Counted from the stretch's first letter, positions 10,400 through 18,243 are shown. The stretch is 21,807 bases of DNA from Solirubrobacteraceae bacterium (GCA_030151725.1 JASLDD010000148.1:1-21807); one strand, 5' to 3'. Notes: generated by a model not told the origin, from the letters alone. Made by a program: numbers and translations.

Positions 10400-10877
10400 C
10401 CGGAGCGGCCCAACCGCGTCGCGCCTCACTAAGCCCGCTCCGCGTCTGCAAGCAAAGAAGGGCCCCAGCCAGCACAGAGCACAGTGTGACGCCATGTCCC
10501 TAAGGCGTTTAGCAGCTGCCACTCACCACCTGCACACGCCTCCAACCCACATTTTGGACTCCCGTCCAATGGAAGCGAGCAGCACCAGCGCCAATATGCT
10601 GAGCATGAACCGTTCAGCAGCCAACCAGAGTGTCTCACCTCCTCGGCGGTTCATTTTGTTGCCCGAGGAGTCGGCGGATGGGGCCCCGCACGGGCGTCGT
10701 ATCCGGCGGTACAAGCTGACCAGCGTCGGGCAGGGTGCGGGTAGCCAGCGCACCGGCCTGAGCGGTACGGATGCCTCTACGGCAAGGATCGCCCGCGAGC
10801 TCGGTCGGCTCGGTCGTATGTAGCGTCCTCCCTCCTAACCATTGTGCCGGCTTCCCTCGGCCGGCGCTCCCGGTGAA
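10400..10877. other. Non-coding stretch with hairpins; no gene recognised
   Basis: Part of the 650-bp gap between gatB and the next genes. An ORF of 143 codons (10392-10823) exists but looks non-coding. Perfect stems occur at 10554-10569 (TTGGAC/GTCCAA, 4-nt loop) and 10639-10670 (CTCCTCGG/CCGAGGAG, 16-nt loop). No tRNA, RNase P, tmRNA or SRP RNA hallmark was recognised. It may hold an unrecognised small RNA or a decayed gene. Confidence 0.4.
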
Positions 10878-10913
10878 GCGGCCGGGCAGGGGTTGCACTT
10901 CCTGCCCGGCCGC
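10878..10913 (+). terminator. Strong 13-bp hairpin before the 58-aa membrane gene
   Basis: GCGGCCGGGCAGG and CCTGCCCGGCCGC are perfect complements around a 10-nt loop (GGTTGCACTT). It is followed by GTTGCCGTTAAG, a weak T-run at best. It could be a terminator for upstream transcripts or a 5' structure of the following gene, which starts 23 nt later. Confidence 0.5.
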
Positions 10914-10936
10914 GTTGCCGTTAAGCTGTAGGACAC

Positions 10937-11113
10937 ATGCCCGAAACATCCAAAAGGTCCTTTGGCCGCACGGTGGTTGCCGCGCTCGTGTTTCTCGTGG
11001 CCGCATGGCTGCTGCTGGGAGTGATCGTCCATGTCCTCTCCTTCCTGTTCAGCACCCTCATCTTCATCGTGGCTGTCGTCGCTGTGATTTGGGCCCTGCG
11101 CGTCCTGCTGTAG
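10937..11113 (+). CDS. 58-residue membrane protein
   Basis: ATG 10937 to TAG 11111-11113. The protein begins MPETSKRSFGRTVV, then has two hydrophobic segments (about residues 13-34 and 36-55) with a short turn around residues 32-40, and ends WALRVLL. A purine stretch AGGA (10930-10933) lies 3 nt before the start; TAAGCT at 10922-10927 could instead be a -10 box. The next gene follows after 14 nt with the same GTAGGACA sequence near its start, so the two are probably one operon. The charged N-terminus suggests that it faces the cytoplasm. Small hydrophobic proteins like this occur in many actinobacteria without known function. Coding status rests on the ribosome site, the clean two-helix pattern and the tandem gene. 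Confidence 0.6.
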   Translation: MPETSKRSFGRTVVAALVFLVAAWLLLGVIVHVLSFLFSTLIFIVAVVAVIWALRVLL

Positions 11114-11127
11114 GACAGGGGTGCGCC

Positions 11128-11430
11128 ATGGCATACATCGTCATCGCGGTCGGCTTCGGCTTGGCGGGTGGCGTGATTGGCAAGATAAAGGGCAGCTCGT
11201 TCTTGCTGTGGTTCTTGATCTCCGGGCTGGTGCCGTTCTTCGGCCTGCTAGCCGCGATCGCCTACAGATTCGAGCGTGACGAGCTGCGCCGGCAATGCCC
11301 CAACTGCGGTCGCGTGACCAAGATCTACGACGCGCTGTGCACGCGCTGCGGGGCCGAGCTGGACTTCCCCGAGGCGGCGATCCAGCCGGAGTCGTGGGAG
11401 CGAGTGGAAACACCTCCTTTGGCGCGCTGA
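11128..11430 (+). CDS. Small membrane protein with C-terminal zinc ribbon
   Basis: A 100-residue product. Residues ~1-16 and ~22-45 are hydrophobic (MAYIVIAVGFGLAGGVIG; then FLLWFLISGLVPFFGLLAAIAY). Residues 57-72 contain CPNCG and CTRCG, 12 residues apart, a typical zinc ribbon facing the cytoplasm, followed by an acidic tail. The frame is open upstream to 10771, but ATG 11128 begins the membrane segment cleanly and TAGGACAGGGG precedes it. The gene follows the 58-aa membrane gene by 14 nt. Proteins with this make-up are widespread in actinobacteria, usually labelled 'zinc ribbon domain-containing' or hypothetical; no pathway is implied by the neighbours. Confidence 0.7.
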   Translation: MAYIVIAVGFGLAGGVIGKIKGSSFLLWFLISGLVPFFGLLAAIAYRFERDELRRQCPNCGRVTKIYDALCTRCGAELDFPEAAIQPESWERVETPPLAR

Positions 11431-11466
11431 AAACGCACCAAATCCGCTTGTTAGGCTCCGTCTGAG

Positions 11467-11481
11467 GGAACGATTAGTTCC
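11467..11481 (+). promoter_or_regulatory. Small inverted repeat in an AT-rich promoter-like stretch
   Basis: GGAAC and GTTCC flank GATTA; AATATAC follows. It sits 50-64 bp before the next gene and may be part of its promoter or an operator. No firm -35/-10 pair can be assigned. Confidence 0.25.
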
Positions 11482-11530
11482 AATATACGGGCCTGGATGG
11501 GGCGGCGTCCGGGAGGAGGGATCGAGCGCG

Positions 11531-12166
11531 ATGAACAGGGCAAAGGCGGCTGTTTTGCTGAGCTTTTTGCTGATCGCGCTGCTCGTGGGCCTAACACTGA
11601 GACGGTCGCCTGCCCGCGTGGTGAGCGCGCGGTCAACCGGCAACCTTCGGCTCCTCAGCACAGTGGGAGACGCCACTGGGTGCCAGGGCGGCGAAGTCTT
11701 GCCGGCCGATGTGACCGCTGTTCGCGTCGGCCTGCAATCAGCTGCCGGCCCTCCAGTGCATCTCCGAATCCTCGCAGGCTCGCGTGTCTTGGCCATGGGA
11801 CGACGGGGTGGAGGCTGGTCGGGAGATTCCCTGACGTTTGCCGTCAAGCCGCTAAAGCACCCGCATACAGACGTGAGAATTTGCTTTGCAATTGGTCCGA
11901 ACAGCGAGCTGGTCCGCATTCTCGGGCAGGGCACATCTGAACGTGAAGGTCTTGTCTGGACACCACGCCAGCAGGTAGCGGGGAAGGCGGGTGTCGAATA
12001 CCTTCAGCCTGGTCGCTCAACGTGGTGGTCGCTCGCGCTGACAGTGGCTAGGCATATGGGACTGGGCCACGTCGTGACAGGAACGTGGATTGCCCTGCTG
12101 ATCGCTGTTTTGACGGCTGCTGTGGGGGCTCTCGCAACGGGGGCCTTGCTGCGAGAACTTCCATGA
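11531..12166 (+). CDS. Membrane-anchored protein with an extracytoplasmic domain, unknown
   Basis: A 211-residue product. A hydrophobic segment at residues ~5-24, followed by RR, anchors the N-terminus. Residues ~40-165 are polar and beta-like with two cysteines (CQGG near 51 and CFAI near 119) that could form a disulfide outside the cell. A second membrane helix covers ~184-206. The start ATG 11531 has a strong GGGAGGAGGG ribosome site (11511-11520), unlike the leaderless genes elsewhere in the window. A DUF2142 gene follows after 19 nt, so the two likely form an operon for a cell-envelope function. No family is recognised. The two-helix topology suggests a partner or regulator of the polytopic protein, which is inference only. 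Confidence 0.65.
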   Translation: MNRAKAAVLLSFLLIALLVGLTLRRSPARVVSARSTGNLRLLSTVGDATGCQGGEVLPADVTAVRVGLQSAAGPPVHLRILAGSRVLAMGRRGGGWSGDSLTFAVKPLKHPHTDVRICFAIGPNSELVRILGQGTSEREGLVWTPRQQVAGKAGVEYLQPGRSTWWSLALTVARHMGLGHVVTGTWIALLIAVLTAAVGALATGALLRELP

Positions 12167-12185
12167 GCAGGGCTAGGGGCGCTGG

Positions 12186-13646
12186 ATGCTCACCCGGTTG
12201 AGGGCGGCCAGGAGGCGGGTTCCTGCGGCAGCCTGGCTCTGTGCCCTAGTCGCCTTTTTGAATGGAGCGGCATGGTCGTTGATCACGCCCCCCTTCGAGG
12301 GACGCGACGAGCCAGATCACTTCGCGTATGTCCAGCAACTGCAGGAGCGCTGGGCGCTTCCCGGCCCGGGACGCGACGAGTACTCCCCGGCTGAGGAACA
12401 GATTTTGGTTGCGCTTCATCAGCCAGAAATCCGCTTCAGCCCTCAGACACCGGCGCTCACCACTACCGCCGAGCAGCGGAATCTGCAGGAAGTCATCGAC
12501 GAACGGTTCTCGAACATAGGGAGCGGGCAGGCAGGCGTGGCGGCGTCAGAGCCTCCTCTGTACTACGCGCTCGAGACACTGCCCTATGCAGTTGCCTCCA
12601 GCAACGTGCTGGTCGCGCTCGAGCTGATGAGGCTTTTGAGCGCGCTGCTGGGAGCGATGAGCATGATCTTGGTCGTGCTGTTCCTCCGCGAGGCGCTGCC
12701 AGGTGTCCCGTGGGCCACGACTGCTGGGGGCTTGTGTGTAGCGATGTTCCCTTTGTTCGGGTTTATGTCCGGCACGCTCAACCCCGACAACCTCCTGTAC
12801 ACCGTCACGGCAGCAATTTTCCTCTGTCTGGCACGTGCCTTTCGCCGGGGCTTTACTGCTCGGCGGGCAGTCGCCATCGGGTGCCTGCTCGCCATAGGCC
12901 TTCTGACGAAGGTCAACTTCGTTGGCCTCGTGCCCGGAATCCTGATCGGAGTGCTGGTGCTCAGTGTGCGCAGTTCGCGCTCGGGTGGTGGGGGAGGGTT
13001 GAAGCCACTCGCCATCGTCGCCCTCATCGGTGGAGCTCCTGTGGCGGTTTATGCCATTGGAAATCTGATCACGGGTGCGCCTGTGCTCGGCATCGCCTCA
13101 GGTCTCTTTCCCTCTGTAAGCGGGTCTCTGTTTCGAACTCTGGACTACACATGGCAGCTATATCTGCCAAAGCTGCCGGGGATGCCGGGCTACTTCCACG
13201 GCCTGATGACCTTCCGGGAGCTGTGGTTCGACCGCATGGTAGGTCTCTATGGCTGGGTCGACACCATGTTCCCAAGCTGGGTCAACGACGTGGCACTGAT
13301 CCCTGCAGCTGCAATCGCCGCTCTTTGCCTCCGCGAGATGGTCCATCGTCGAAAGACTCTGCGCGCACGACTCCCCGAGCTGGCCGTCTACACGCTCATG
13401 GGTCTTGGCGTACTGATGATCGTGGGGGCGATCTCGTACTTGAGCGACGCTGTGGACGGGCTGGAAGCGTATGCGGATCCGCGCTACCTGTTGCCGATGC
13501 TGGCCTTGCTGGCCGCTGCCCTTACATTGGCAGTCCGGGGCGCTGGGCGTAGATGGGGTCCAGTGGTGGCGATTGCGATGGTGGCGTTGTTCTTCGCACA
13601 TGACCTCTTCAGTCAGCTGCAGGTGATTTCGCGCTACTACGGATAG
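12186..13646 (+). CDS. DUF2142 family polytopic membrane protein (GT-C glycosyltransferase-like)
   Basis: A 486-residue product with roughly 10-12 membrane helices. After the first helix comes PPFEGRDEPDHFAYV (residues 35-49), matching the DUF2142 hallmark 'P...DEp.Hf'. The acidic pair in that first outer loop corresponds to the catalytic region of GT-C-fold glycosyltransferases. Loops rich in aromatic residues occur near 335-365 (GYFHGLMTFRELWF), and the late PRYLLPMLAL is also typical. The likely role is transfer of a sugar from a lipid carrier to an envelope glycan or protein; the substrate is unknown. It is paired with the 211-aa membrane protein 19 nt upstream, and no Shine-Dalgarno is obvious at its ATG, consistent with coupling. 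Confidence 0.8.
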   Translation: MLTRLRAARRRVPAAAWLCALVAFLNGAAWSLITPPFEGRDEPDHFAYVQQLQERWALPGPGRDEYSPAEEQILVALHQPEIRFSPQTPALTTTAEQRNLQEVIDERFSNIGSGQAGVAASEPPLYYALETLPYAVASSNVLVALELMRLLSALLGAMSMILVVLFLREALPGVPWATTAGGLCVAMFPLFGFMSGTLNPDNLLYTVTAAIFLCLARAFRRGFTARRAVAIGCLLAIGLLTKVNFVGLVPGILIGVLVLSVRSSRSGGGGGLKPLAIVALIGGAPVAVYAIGNLITGAPVLGIASGLFPSVSGSLFRTLDYTWQLYLPKLPGMPGYFHGLMTFRELWFDRMVGLYGWVDTMFPSWVNDVALIPAAAIAALCLREMVHRRKTLRARLPELAVYTLMGLGVLMIVGAISYLSDAVDGLEAYADPRYLLPMLALLAAALTLAVRGAGRRWGPVVAIAMVALFFAHDLFSQLQVISRYYG

Positions 13647-13684
13647 CCTTCCCAGACCGGGATACCCATAGAGGCGTCTCCCCG

Positions 13685-13722
13685 ATTCGGCTTCCCTAAG
13701 CCCTATTCGGCCTACCTAATCC
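13685..13722 (+). repeat. Imperfect 20-bp direct repeat
   Basis: ATTCGGCTTCCCTAAGCC and ATTCGGCCTACCTAATCC begin 20 bp apart, between the DUF2142 gene and the VIT gene. The spacing of two helical turns could suit a regulator's tandem site; it may also be chance. Confidence 0.35.
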
Positions 13723-13733
13723 GATGCGTCCCC

Positions 13734-13739
13734 TAGTGT
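13734..13739 (+). promoter_or_regulatory. -10 type box (TAGTGT) of the VIT-family gene
   Basis: TAGTGT (TANNNT) ends 8 nt before ATG 13748, and no Shine-Dalgarno is present. It favours 13748 over the in-frame ATG at 13724. Confidence 0.45.
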
Positions 13740-13747
13740 GTGCCGCG

Positions 13748-14308
13748 ATGAGCACGCACTCGAACGCCGCCCCCAAGCCGGGCGATACGACCGAACCCCA
13801 CGACTCGCCGCTGGCCCGCTGGATCCACCGAGCAGGCTTTGCCGACGAGCGCGACTTCGTGCTGCGGGTTGTGCAGCCGGCACTGGTGGGCATGATCGAC
13901 GGCACGGTCTCCTCGCTCGCCCCGATCTTCGCGGCAGCGGTGGCCTCGAGCTCCCACACTGCGCTTCTCGTAGGGCTCTCAACGGCGCTCGGCGCAGGGG
14001 TCAGCATGGGATGGTCGGAGGCGCTTTCGGACACAGGCGAGCAGACGGGCCGTGGCTCGGCGATCGTGCGCGGCGCGATCACCGGCGGCATGACCACGCT
14101 TGGCGGTCTCTTCCACACGCTGCCGTTCATCATCTCCGATGTTCACAAGGCTCTGATCGTGGCGGGGTGTGTGGTCGCGTTCGAGCTGCTCGCGATTGCA
14201 TGGGTCAGGAAACGCTTCCTGGAGGTGTCGCTGCGCTCGTCGCTGATGGTGGTGACGGTGGCGGGAATCATCGTGCTAGCCATCGGCGTAGGCATCGGCT
14301 CCTCTTAG
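13748..14308 (+). CDS. VIT-family (MbfA-like) metal transporter domain protein
   Basis: A 186-residue membrane protein. Residues ~40-60 read VQPALVGMIDGTVSSLAPIF, then the VIT-type stretch GAGVSMGWSEALSD, TGRGSAIVRGAITGGMTTLGGLFHTLPF, and two further helices. This resembles the membrane half of MbfA (erythrin-VIT fusion) and CCC1/VIT1 carriers, which move Fe2+ or Mn2+ across the membrane. The ferritin-like erythrin domain that precedes it in MbfA is absent; only a short polar N-terminus of ~30 residues remains. It stands alone between the DUF2142 gene and ilvB. Metal export or sequestration is probable from family knowledge; the metal is not shown by the sequence. Confidence 0.75.
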   Translation: MSTHSNAAPKPGDTTEPHDSPLARWIHRAGFADERDFVLRVVQPALVGMIDGTVSSLAPIFAAAVASSSHTALLVGLSTALGAGVSMGWSEALSDTGEQTGRGSAIVRGAITGGMTTLGGLFHTLPFIISDVHKALIVAGCVVAFELLAIAWVRKRFLEVSLRSSLMVVTVAGIIVLAIGVGIGSS

Positions 14309-14315
14309 GGATCGC

Positions 14316-14388
14316 TGGCGCTGCGCCAGGCGGCGTCCTCGATCGCTCATGTGCAAAGCACATTTCGCTCACTGCGTCCTTGCCTGGC
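14316..14388 (+). repeat. REP-like structured intergenic element
   Basis: Nested hairpins: TGGCG/CGCCA (14316-14328), ATGTGC/GCACAT with AAA loop (14349-14363), and an outer pair GCCAGGC (14325-14331) with GCCTGGC (14382-14388). A 20-bp piece (14329-14348) recurs with one change at 18244-18263. It could also stop transcription of the VIT-family gene. Confidence 0.5.
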
Positions 14389-14480
14389 TTGACCATCGAC
14401 CCCTAAGAGCCTCCCACCACACGCACGAGTGAGGCGCCAAACCCGCTGGTACACTGGCTTTTTCCCGTTTACGACGAAGG

Positions 14481-14488
14481 AAGGAGGT
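14481..14488 (+). promoter_or_regulatory. Canonical ribosome binding site of ilvB
   Basis: AAGGAGGT lies 7 nt before the ilvB ATG, the strongest Shine-Dalgarno match in the window. TACACT at 14450-14455 could be the -10 box, giving a leader of about 35 nt. No leader peptide rich in Leu/Ile/Val codons is seen. Confidence 0.75.
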
Positions 14489-14495
14489 CGGTGAT

Positions 14496-16172
14496 ATGCG
14501 AGCGGTAGACGCGCTTATGGAATGTCTGAAGGCGGAGGGCGTGGATGTCGTCTTTGGCTTGCCCGGTGGCGCCAACCTCCCGACCTACGACGCGTTCGTG
14601 AACGGCGGCATCCGCCACATCCTCGTACGCCATGAGGCGGGGGGCGGCCATGCGGCTGAGGGCTACGCCAAGGCGACGGGCAAAGTGGGCGTTGCGTTCG
14701 CCACGAGCGGGCCGGGGGCGACGAACCTGATCACGCCGATTTGCGACGCGATGATGGACTCGGTGCCGGTGGTGTTCATCACGGGCCAGGTGCGCACGGA
14801 GCTGCTGGGCACGGACGGCTTTCAGGAGGCGGACACGATCGGCATCACGATGCCGGTGGTCAAGCACTCGTTCATGATCGTGAACCCCCAGGAAATCCCG
14901 CGGGCGATCCACGAGGCGTTCCATATCGCGAGCACGGGCCGCCCTGGCCCGGTGCTGGTGGACATTCCCCTGGACCTGTCGCGCCAGGAGATCGACTATG
15001 AGCCGGTGTCAGACCTGCGCCTGCCGGGCTACCAGCCGAAAGTGGAGGGCAACCAGAAGCAGATCCGCCAGGCGGCAAAGGCGCTGGCATCGGCGCAGCG
15101 CCCGGTGATCTATGCGGGCGGCGGAGTGATCAGCGCAGGTGCCTCAAGCGAGCTGACGGAGTTCGCGACGACGGACCGCTTCCCGGTGACGTGCACGCTG
15201 ATGGGCTTGGGTGCGTTCCCGGCGCCGCACGAGCAGTGGCTGGGGATGCTGGGCATGCATGGCACGCGGGCGGCCAACTACGCGATGGATGAGGCGGATC
15301 TGATCTGCGCGGTGGGCGCGCGCTTTGACGATCGCATCACAGGCAAGCTCTCGGAGTTCGCGCCCCGCGCGAAGTTCATCCACATCGACGTGGACCCGGC
15401 GGAGATATCGAAGAACGTGCCTGCGCACATCCCGATTGTGGGCGACGCCAAGCATGTGCTGGCGAAGCTGCTGGTGGAGTACCGCGCGATCGGCGCGGAC
15501 TCTGGGCGCCTTGAGCCGTGGTGGACGCGGATTGAGGGCTGGAAAGCCAAGTACCCGCTCTCCTACGAGGACAGCACGGATGAAGAGATCAAGCCGCAGT
15601 TCATGGTCAAAGCGCTGCTGGAGGCCACGAACGGCGAAGCGATCGTGACATCGGACGTGGGCCAGCACCAGATGTGGGCGGCCCAACACTACGATTTCCC
15701 GGCCCCCAGGCGGTGGATCAACTCGGGCGGCCTGGGCACGATGGGCTTTGGGCTGCCGGCGGCGATGGGCGCGGCGCTGGGAGAGCCCGATCGGGTGGTG
15801 TGCTGCATCGCGGGCGACGGCTCTGTGCAGATGAACGCGCAGGAGCTTGCGACGTGCGCGCAGAACAACATCCCGATCAAGGTGTTCATCATGAACAACG
15901 GCTACCTGGGCATGGTCCGCCAGTGGCAGGAGCTGTTTTGGGATGGCAAATACAGCCATGTGGACATGGGCGAGTTCCCCGACTTCGTGAAGCTGGCGGA
16001 GGCTTACGGCGTGACGGGCATGCGCCTGACGAACAAGGGCACGCTGGTGGAGGACATAAAGCGGGCGATCGCGATCGAGGGCCCGGTCCTTGTGGACGTA
16101 AGGGTGACGCGCGAGGAGAACACCTACCCGATGATCCCTGCGGGCAGCGCGGCGCGGGAGATGGTGGGATGA
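14496..16172 (+). CDS. ilvB: Acetolactate synthase, catalytic (large) subunit
   Basis: ThDP- and FAD-dependent enzyme that condenses two pyruvates to acetolactate, or pyruvate with 2-oxobutyrate, the first common step of valine, leucine and isoleucine synthesis. The product is 558 residues, typical for the family. Visible: the ThDP-activating E47 in VRHEAGG, SGPGATN, TGQV, the FAD-domain region, GMHGTRAANYA, and the ThDP/Mg motif beginning GDGSVQMN at residue 440 and ending IMNN at 465-468. The HEAGGGHAAEGYA segment differs slightly from the commoner HEQGA...ADGYA form but keeps the key residues. The start has a perfect Shine-Dalgarno. The ilvN start overlaps its stop by 4 nt, giving the 1:1 coupling expected for the two subunits. 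Confidence 0.95.
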   Translation: MRAVDALMECLKAEGVDVVFGLPGGANLPTYDAFVNGGIRHILVRHEAGGGHAAEGYAKATGKVGVAFATSGPGATNLITPICDAMMDSVPVVFITGQVRTELLGTDGFQEADTIGITMPVVKHSFMIVNPQEIPRAIHEAFHIASTGRPGPVLVDIPLDLSRQEIDYEPVSDLRLPGYQPKVEGNQKQIRQAAKALASAQRPVIYAGGGVISAGASSELTEFATTDRFPVTCTLMGLGAFPAPHEQWLGMLGMHGTRAANYAMDEADLICAVGARFDDRITGKLSEFAPRAKFIHIDVDPAEISKNVPAHIPIVGDAKHVLAKLLVEYRAIGADSGRLEPWWTRIEGWKAKYPLSYEDSTDEEIKPQFMVKALLEATNGEAIVTSDVGQHQMWAAQHYDFPAPRRWINSGGLGTMGFGLPAAMGAALGEPDRVVCCIAGDGSVQMNAQELATCAQNNIPIKVFIMNNGYLGMVRQWQELFWDGKYSHVDMGEFPDFVKLAEAYGVTGMRLTNKGTLVEDIKRAIAIEGPVLVDVRVTREENTYPMIPAGSAAREMVG

Positions 16173-16729
16173 GCACGATCATGAGCGACAAAGCGCCACT
16201 CAGCCTCGAGGCGCTGCAGGCGTCCACGGACATTCGCACGGGGCGCAAGCACGTGCTGTCGATCCTTGTGGAAAACAAGTCGGGTGTCCTGACGCGGATA
16301 GCGGGCCTGTTTGCCAGACGCGGCTTCAACATCTCGACGCTGACTGTGGGTCCGACGGAGGACGTGCAGATCTCGCGGGTGACGCTGACGGTAGACGGGG
16401 CGCTTCACCCGATCGATCAGGTCACGAAGCAACTGCACAAGCTGATCAACGTGCTGAAGATCCGCGACTTGGAGCCGGCGGACACTGTGGCGCGCGAGCT
16501 GGCCCTGTTCAAGGTCACGGCCGACGGCGTGCAGCGCGGTGAGCTGATGCAGATCGCTGAGATCTTCCGCGGCAAGGTTGTGGATGTGACCAAGCGGGCG
16601 ATCATCATCGAGGTGACGGGCACGACGGACAAGATCGAGGCGTTCGAGACGATGGTGCGCCCGTTTGGCCTGATCGAGATGATGCGCACGGGCGAGATCG
16701 CGATCTCGCGGGGGCGCAGCGAGACCTGA
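16169..16729 (+). CDS. ilvN: Acetolactate synthase, regulatory (small) subunit
   Basis: A 186-residue product. The ACT domain at ~29-100 (HVLSILVENKSGVLTRIAGL, then RRGFNISTLTVG) binds valine for feedback inhibition and activates IlvB. The second half, including GELMQIAEIFRGKVVD and the end EMMRTGEIAISRG, is the standard ALS-small C-terminal domain. ATG 16169 overlaps the ilvB stop (ATGA); an in-frame ATG at 16181 is a possible alternative. It is followed by menF after only 7 nt. In many bacteria ilvC follows here; it is not in this window. Confidence 0.95.
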   Translation: MSTIMSDKAPLSLEALQASTDIRTGRKHVLSILVENKSGVLTRIAGLFARRGFNISTLTVGPTEDVQISRVTLTVDGALHPIDQVTKQLHKLINVLKIRDLEPADTVARELALFKVTADGVQRGELMQIAEIFRGKVVDVTKRAIIIEVTGTTDKIEAFETMVRPFGLIEMMRTGEIAISRGRSET

Positions 16730-16736
16730 GACGGGG

Positions 16737-18224
16737 ATGGCCCGGAGCGCGGATCTGATGGGAGGCACGTTCGCGGGCCTCCCATACAGCCCTGCCGGCG
16801 CCGGCCACCACAGCTTCTCGCTCAGCGCCCAAGACCAGGAGCGTCTGGCGGCGCGTCTGGCGCTGGCGGTCAGGCGGGCGCGGCGCACAGGCAAAGAGGT
16901 GCTGGCCACGATCACGTTGGCCCAGCCAGATGACGTGGATCCCTCAGAGGTCGCGTGCGCGTCGAGGCGCCCGGGCGAGCGCTGGTTCCTGTTCGAGCAG
17001 CCGGATAGGGGAGGGGCCTCGCTTGCCGGCCTGGGGGAGGTGGTGGCCCTCCAGGCGGAGGGGGCAGAGCGCTTTGCGGCGGTGGCGGACCGCTGGCGGG
17101 CGATGGCGGCAGCGGCGGTTGCGGACGCAGGCGATGAGCCCGACGGCGCAGGCCTAGTGGCGGTGGGGGGTTTCTCCTTCGCAAGCGACGGCGGCCGCGC
17201 ACCGCACTGGCAGGGCTTTGATCCAGCCTCGCTGAGCGTGCCCGAGGTGCTGCTGTCGCGCAAACGGGGGTCTGTGCACATGACGCTCGCGGCGCTGGCC
17301 GCCCCCGATGACACCCCTAAAGACTTGCTGGCCCGTCTGGAGCGGCGCACGGCGGAGCTGCGCAGGGCAGAGCTGCCGCTGCTCGACCCGGCGCCTACGG
17401 GGCGCTTTCAGATCGCGAGCGCTATGCCCCCGGAGCACTACGAGCATGCGGTGGCCCGTGCTGTGGAGCGGATTGGTGGGGGGGAACTACAGAAGATCGT
17501 GCTGGCGCGTGAAGTCCAGGTGCATGCGCCGCAGGCGTATGACCCGACGGCGGTGTTCGGGGTGCTGCGCAAGGAGTTCCCATCGTGCTTCGTCTTCTGC
17601 GTCGGCCGAGGCGACGCCACGCTGATAGCGGCCAGCCCCGAGCTGCTGGTGCGCCGAGAGGGCCAGCGGGTCTCAACGCTCGCGCTCGCCGGCTCTACCC
17701 GCCGTAGCGCCGACCCTGCCGTGGACGACCACTTGGGCGAGCAGCTGCTGCGCGACTCGAGCTACCGCGACGAGCACGCCATCGTGGCCCGACGGATAGA
17801 GCGTACGCTGCGTCCCCACTCGGTGTGGGTGGCGGCGGCCCCCGAGCCGGAGCTGGTCAGGATCGCCAACATCCAGCACCTGGCTACGCCCATCCGTGCG
17901 CAGTTGGCAGCACCGATGGATGCCCTTGAGCTCACCGGCCTCATGCACCCCACGCCGGCCGTAGGCGGGGAGCCGCTGAAGGTGGCCTTACCGCTGATCC
18001 CGGCCTTGGAGGGCCTGGACCGGGGCTGGTATTCGGGGCCCGTGGGATGGACAGACGCGGCAGGCGACGGCGAATTCTGCGTGGCTTTGCGCTGCGCGCT
18101 GTTGCGAGGCAATGTCGCCCGCTGCTACGCCGGCAACGGCATAGTCGCCGGCTCCGATCCCGCCGCCGAGCTCGCCGAGACAGAGGTCAAGCTGCAGGCG
18201 CTGTTGCCGCTGCTGGCCGGCTGA
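16737..18224 (+). CDS. menF: Isochorismate synthase
   Basis: Isomerises chorismate to isochorismate, the entry step of menaquinone synthesis. The product is 495 residues. The chorismate-binding domain occupies the C-terminal half: ELQKIVLAREV with general base K253, ASPELLVRREG, LAGSTRRS at 317-324, SSYRDEHAIV, HLATPIRA, LHPTPAVGG-like GLMHPTPAVGG at 401-411, GWYSGPVGW, and the metal-binding end ELAETEVKLQ. The alanine-rich N-terminal half is poorly conserved, as usual. The enzyme could in principle serve a siderophore route, but menD and menH lie 0.7-2.6 kb away and no siderophore gene is near. It is 7 nt behind ilvN and so is probably transcribed with ilvBN. Confidence 0.9.
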   Translation: MARSADLMGGTFAGLPYSPAGAGHHSFSLSAQDQERLAARLALAVRRARRTGKEVLATITLAQPDDVDPSEVACASRRPGERWFLFEQPDRGGASLAGLGEVVALQAEGAERFAAVADRWRAMAAAAVADAGDEPDGAGLVAVGGFSFASDGGRAPHWQGFDPASLSVPEVLLSRKRGSVHMTLAALAAPDDTPKDLLARLERRTAELRRAELPLLDPAPTGRFQIASAMPPEHYEHAVARAVERIGGGELQKIVLAREVQVHAPQAYDPTAVFGVLRKEFPSCFVFCVGRGDATLIAASPELLVRREGQRVSTLALAGSTRRSADPAVDDHLGEQLLRDSSYRDEHAIVARRIERTLRPHSVWVAAAPEPELVRIANIQHLATPIRAQLAAPMDALELTGLMHPTPAVGGEPLKVALPLIPALEGLDRGWYSGPVGWTDAAGDGEFCVALRCALLRGNVARCYAGNGIVAGSDPAAELAETEVKLQALLPLLAG

Positions 18225-18243
18225 GCTCCGTTGAGAGGCGCGT

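Noticed and set aside
10392..10823. 143-codon ORF in the gap after gatB
   Set aside because: No recognisable family, no ribosome site, composition rich in Arg/Ser/His/Thr/Pro without domain-like order. Not excluded, but not supported.
12710..13552. 280-codon plus-strand ORF
   Set aside because: Alternate frame of the DUF2142 gene, without membrane pattern or family motifs.
16124..17350. 408-codon minus-strand ORF
   Set aside because: Antisense to ilvN and menF; Arg/Ser/Ala-rich shadow.
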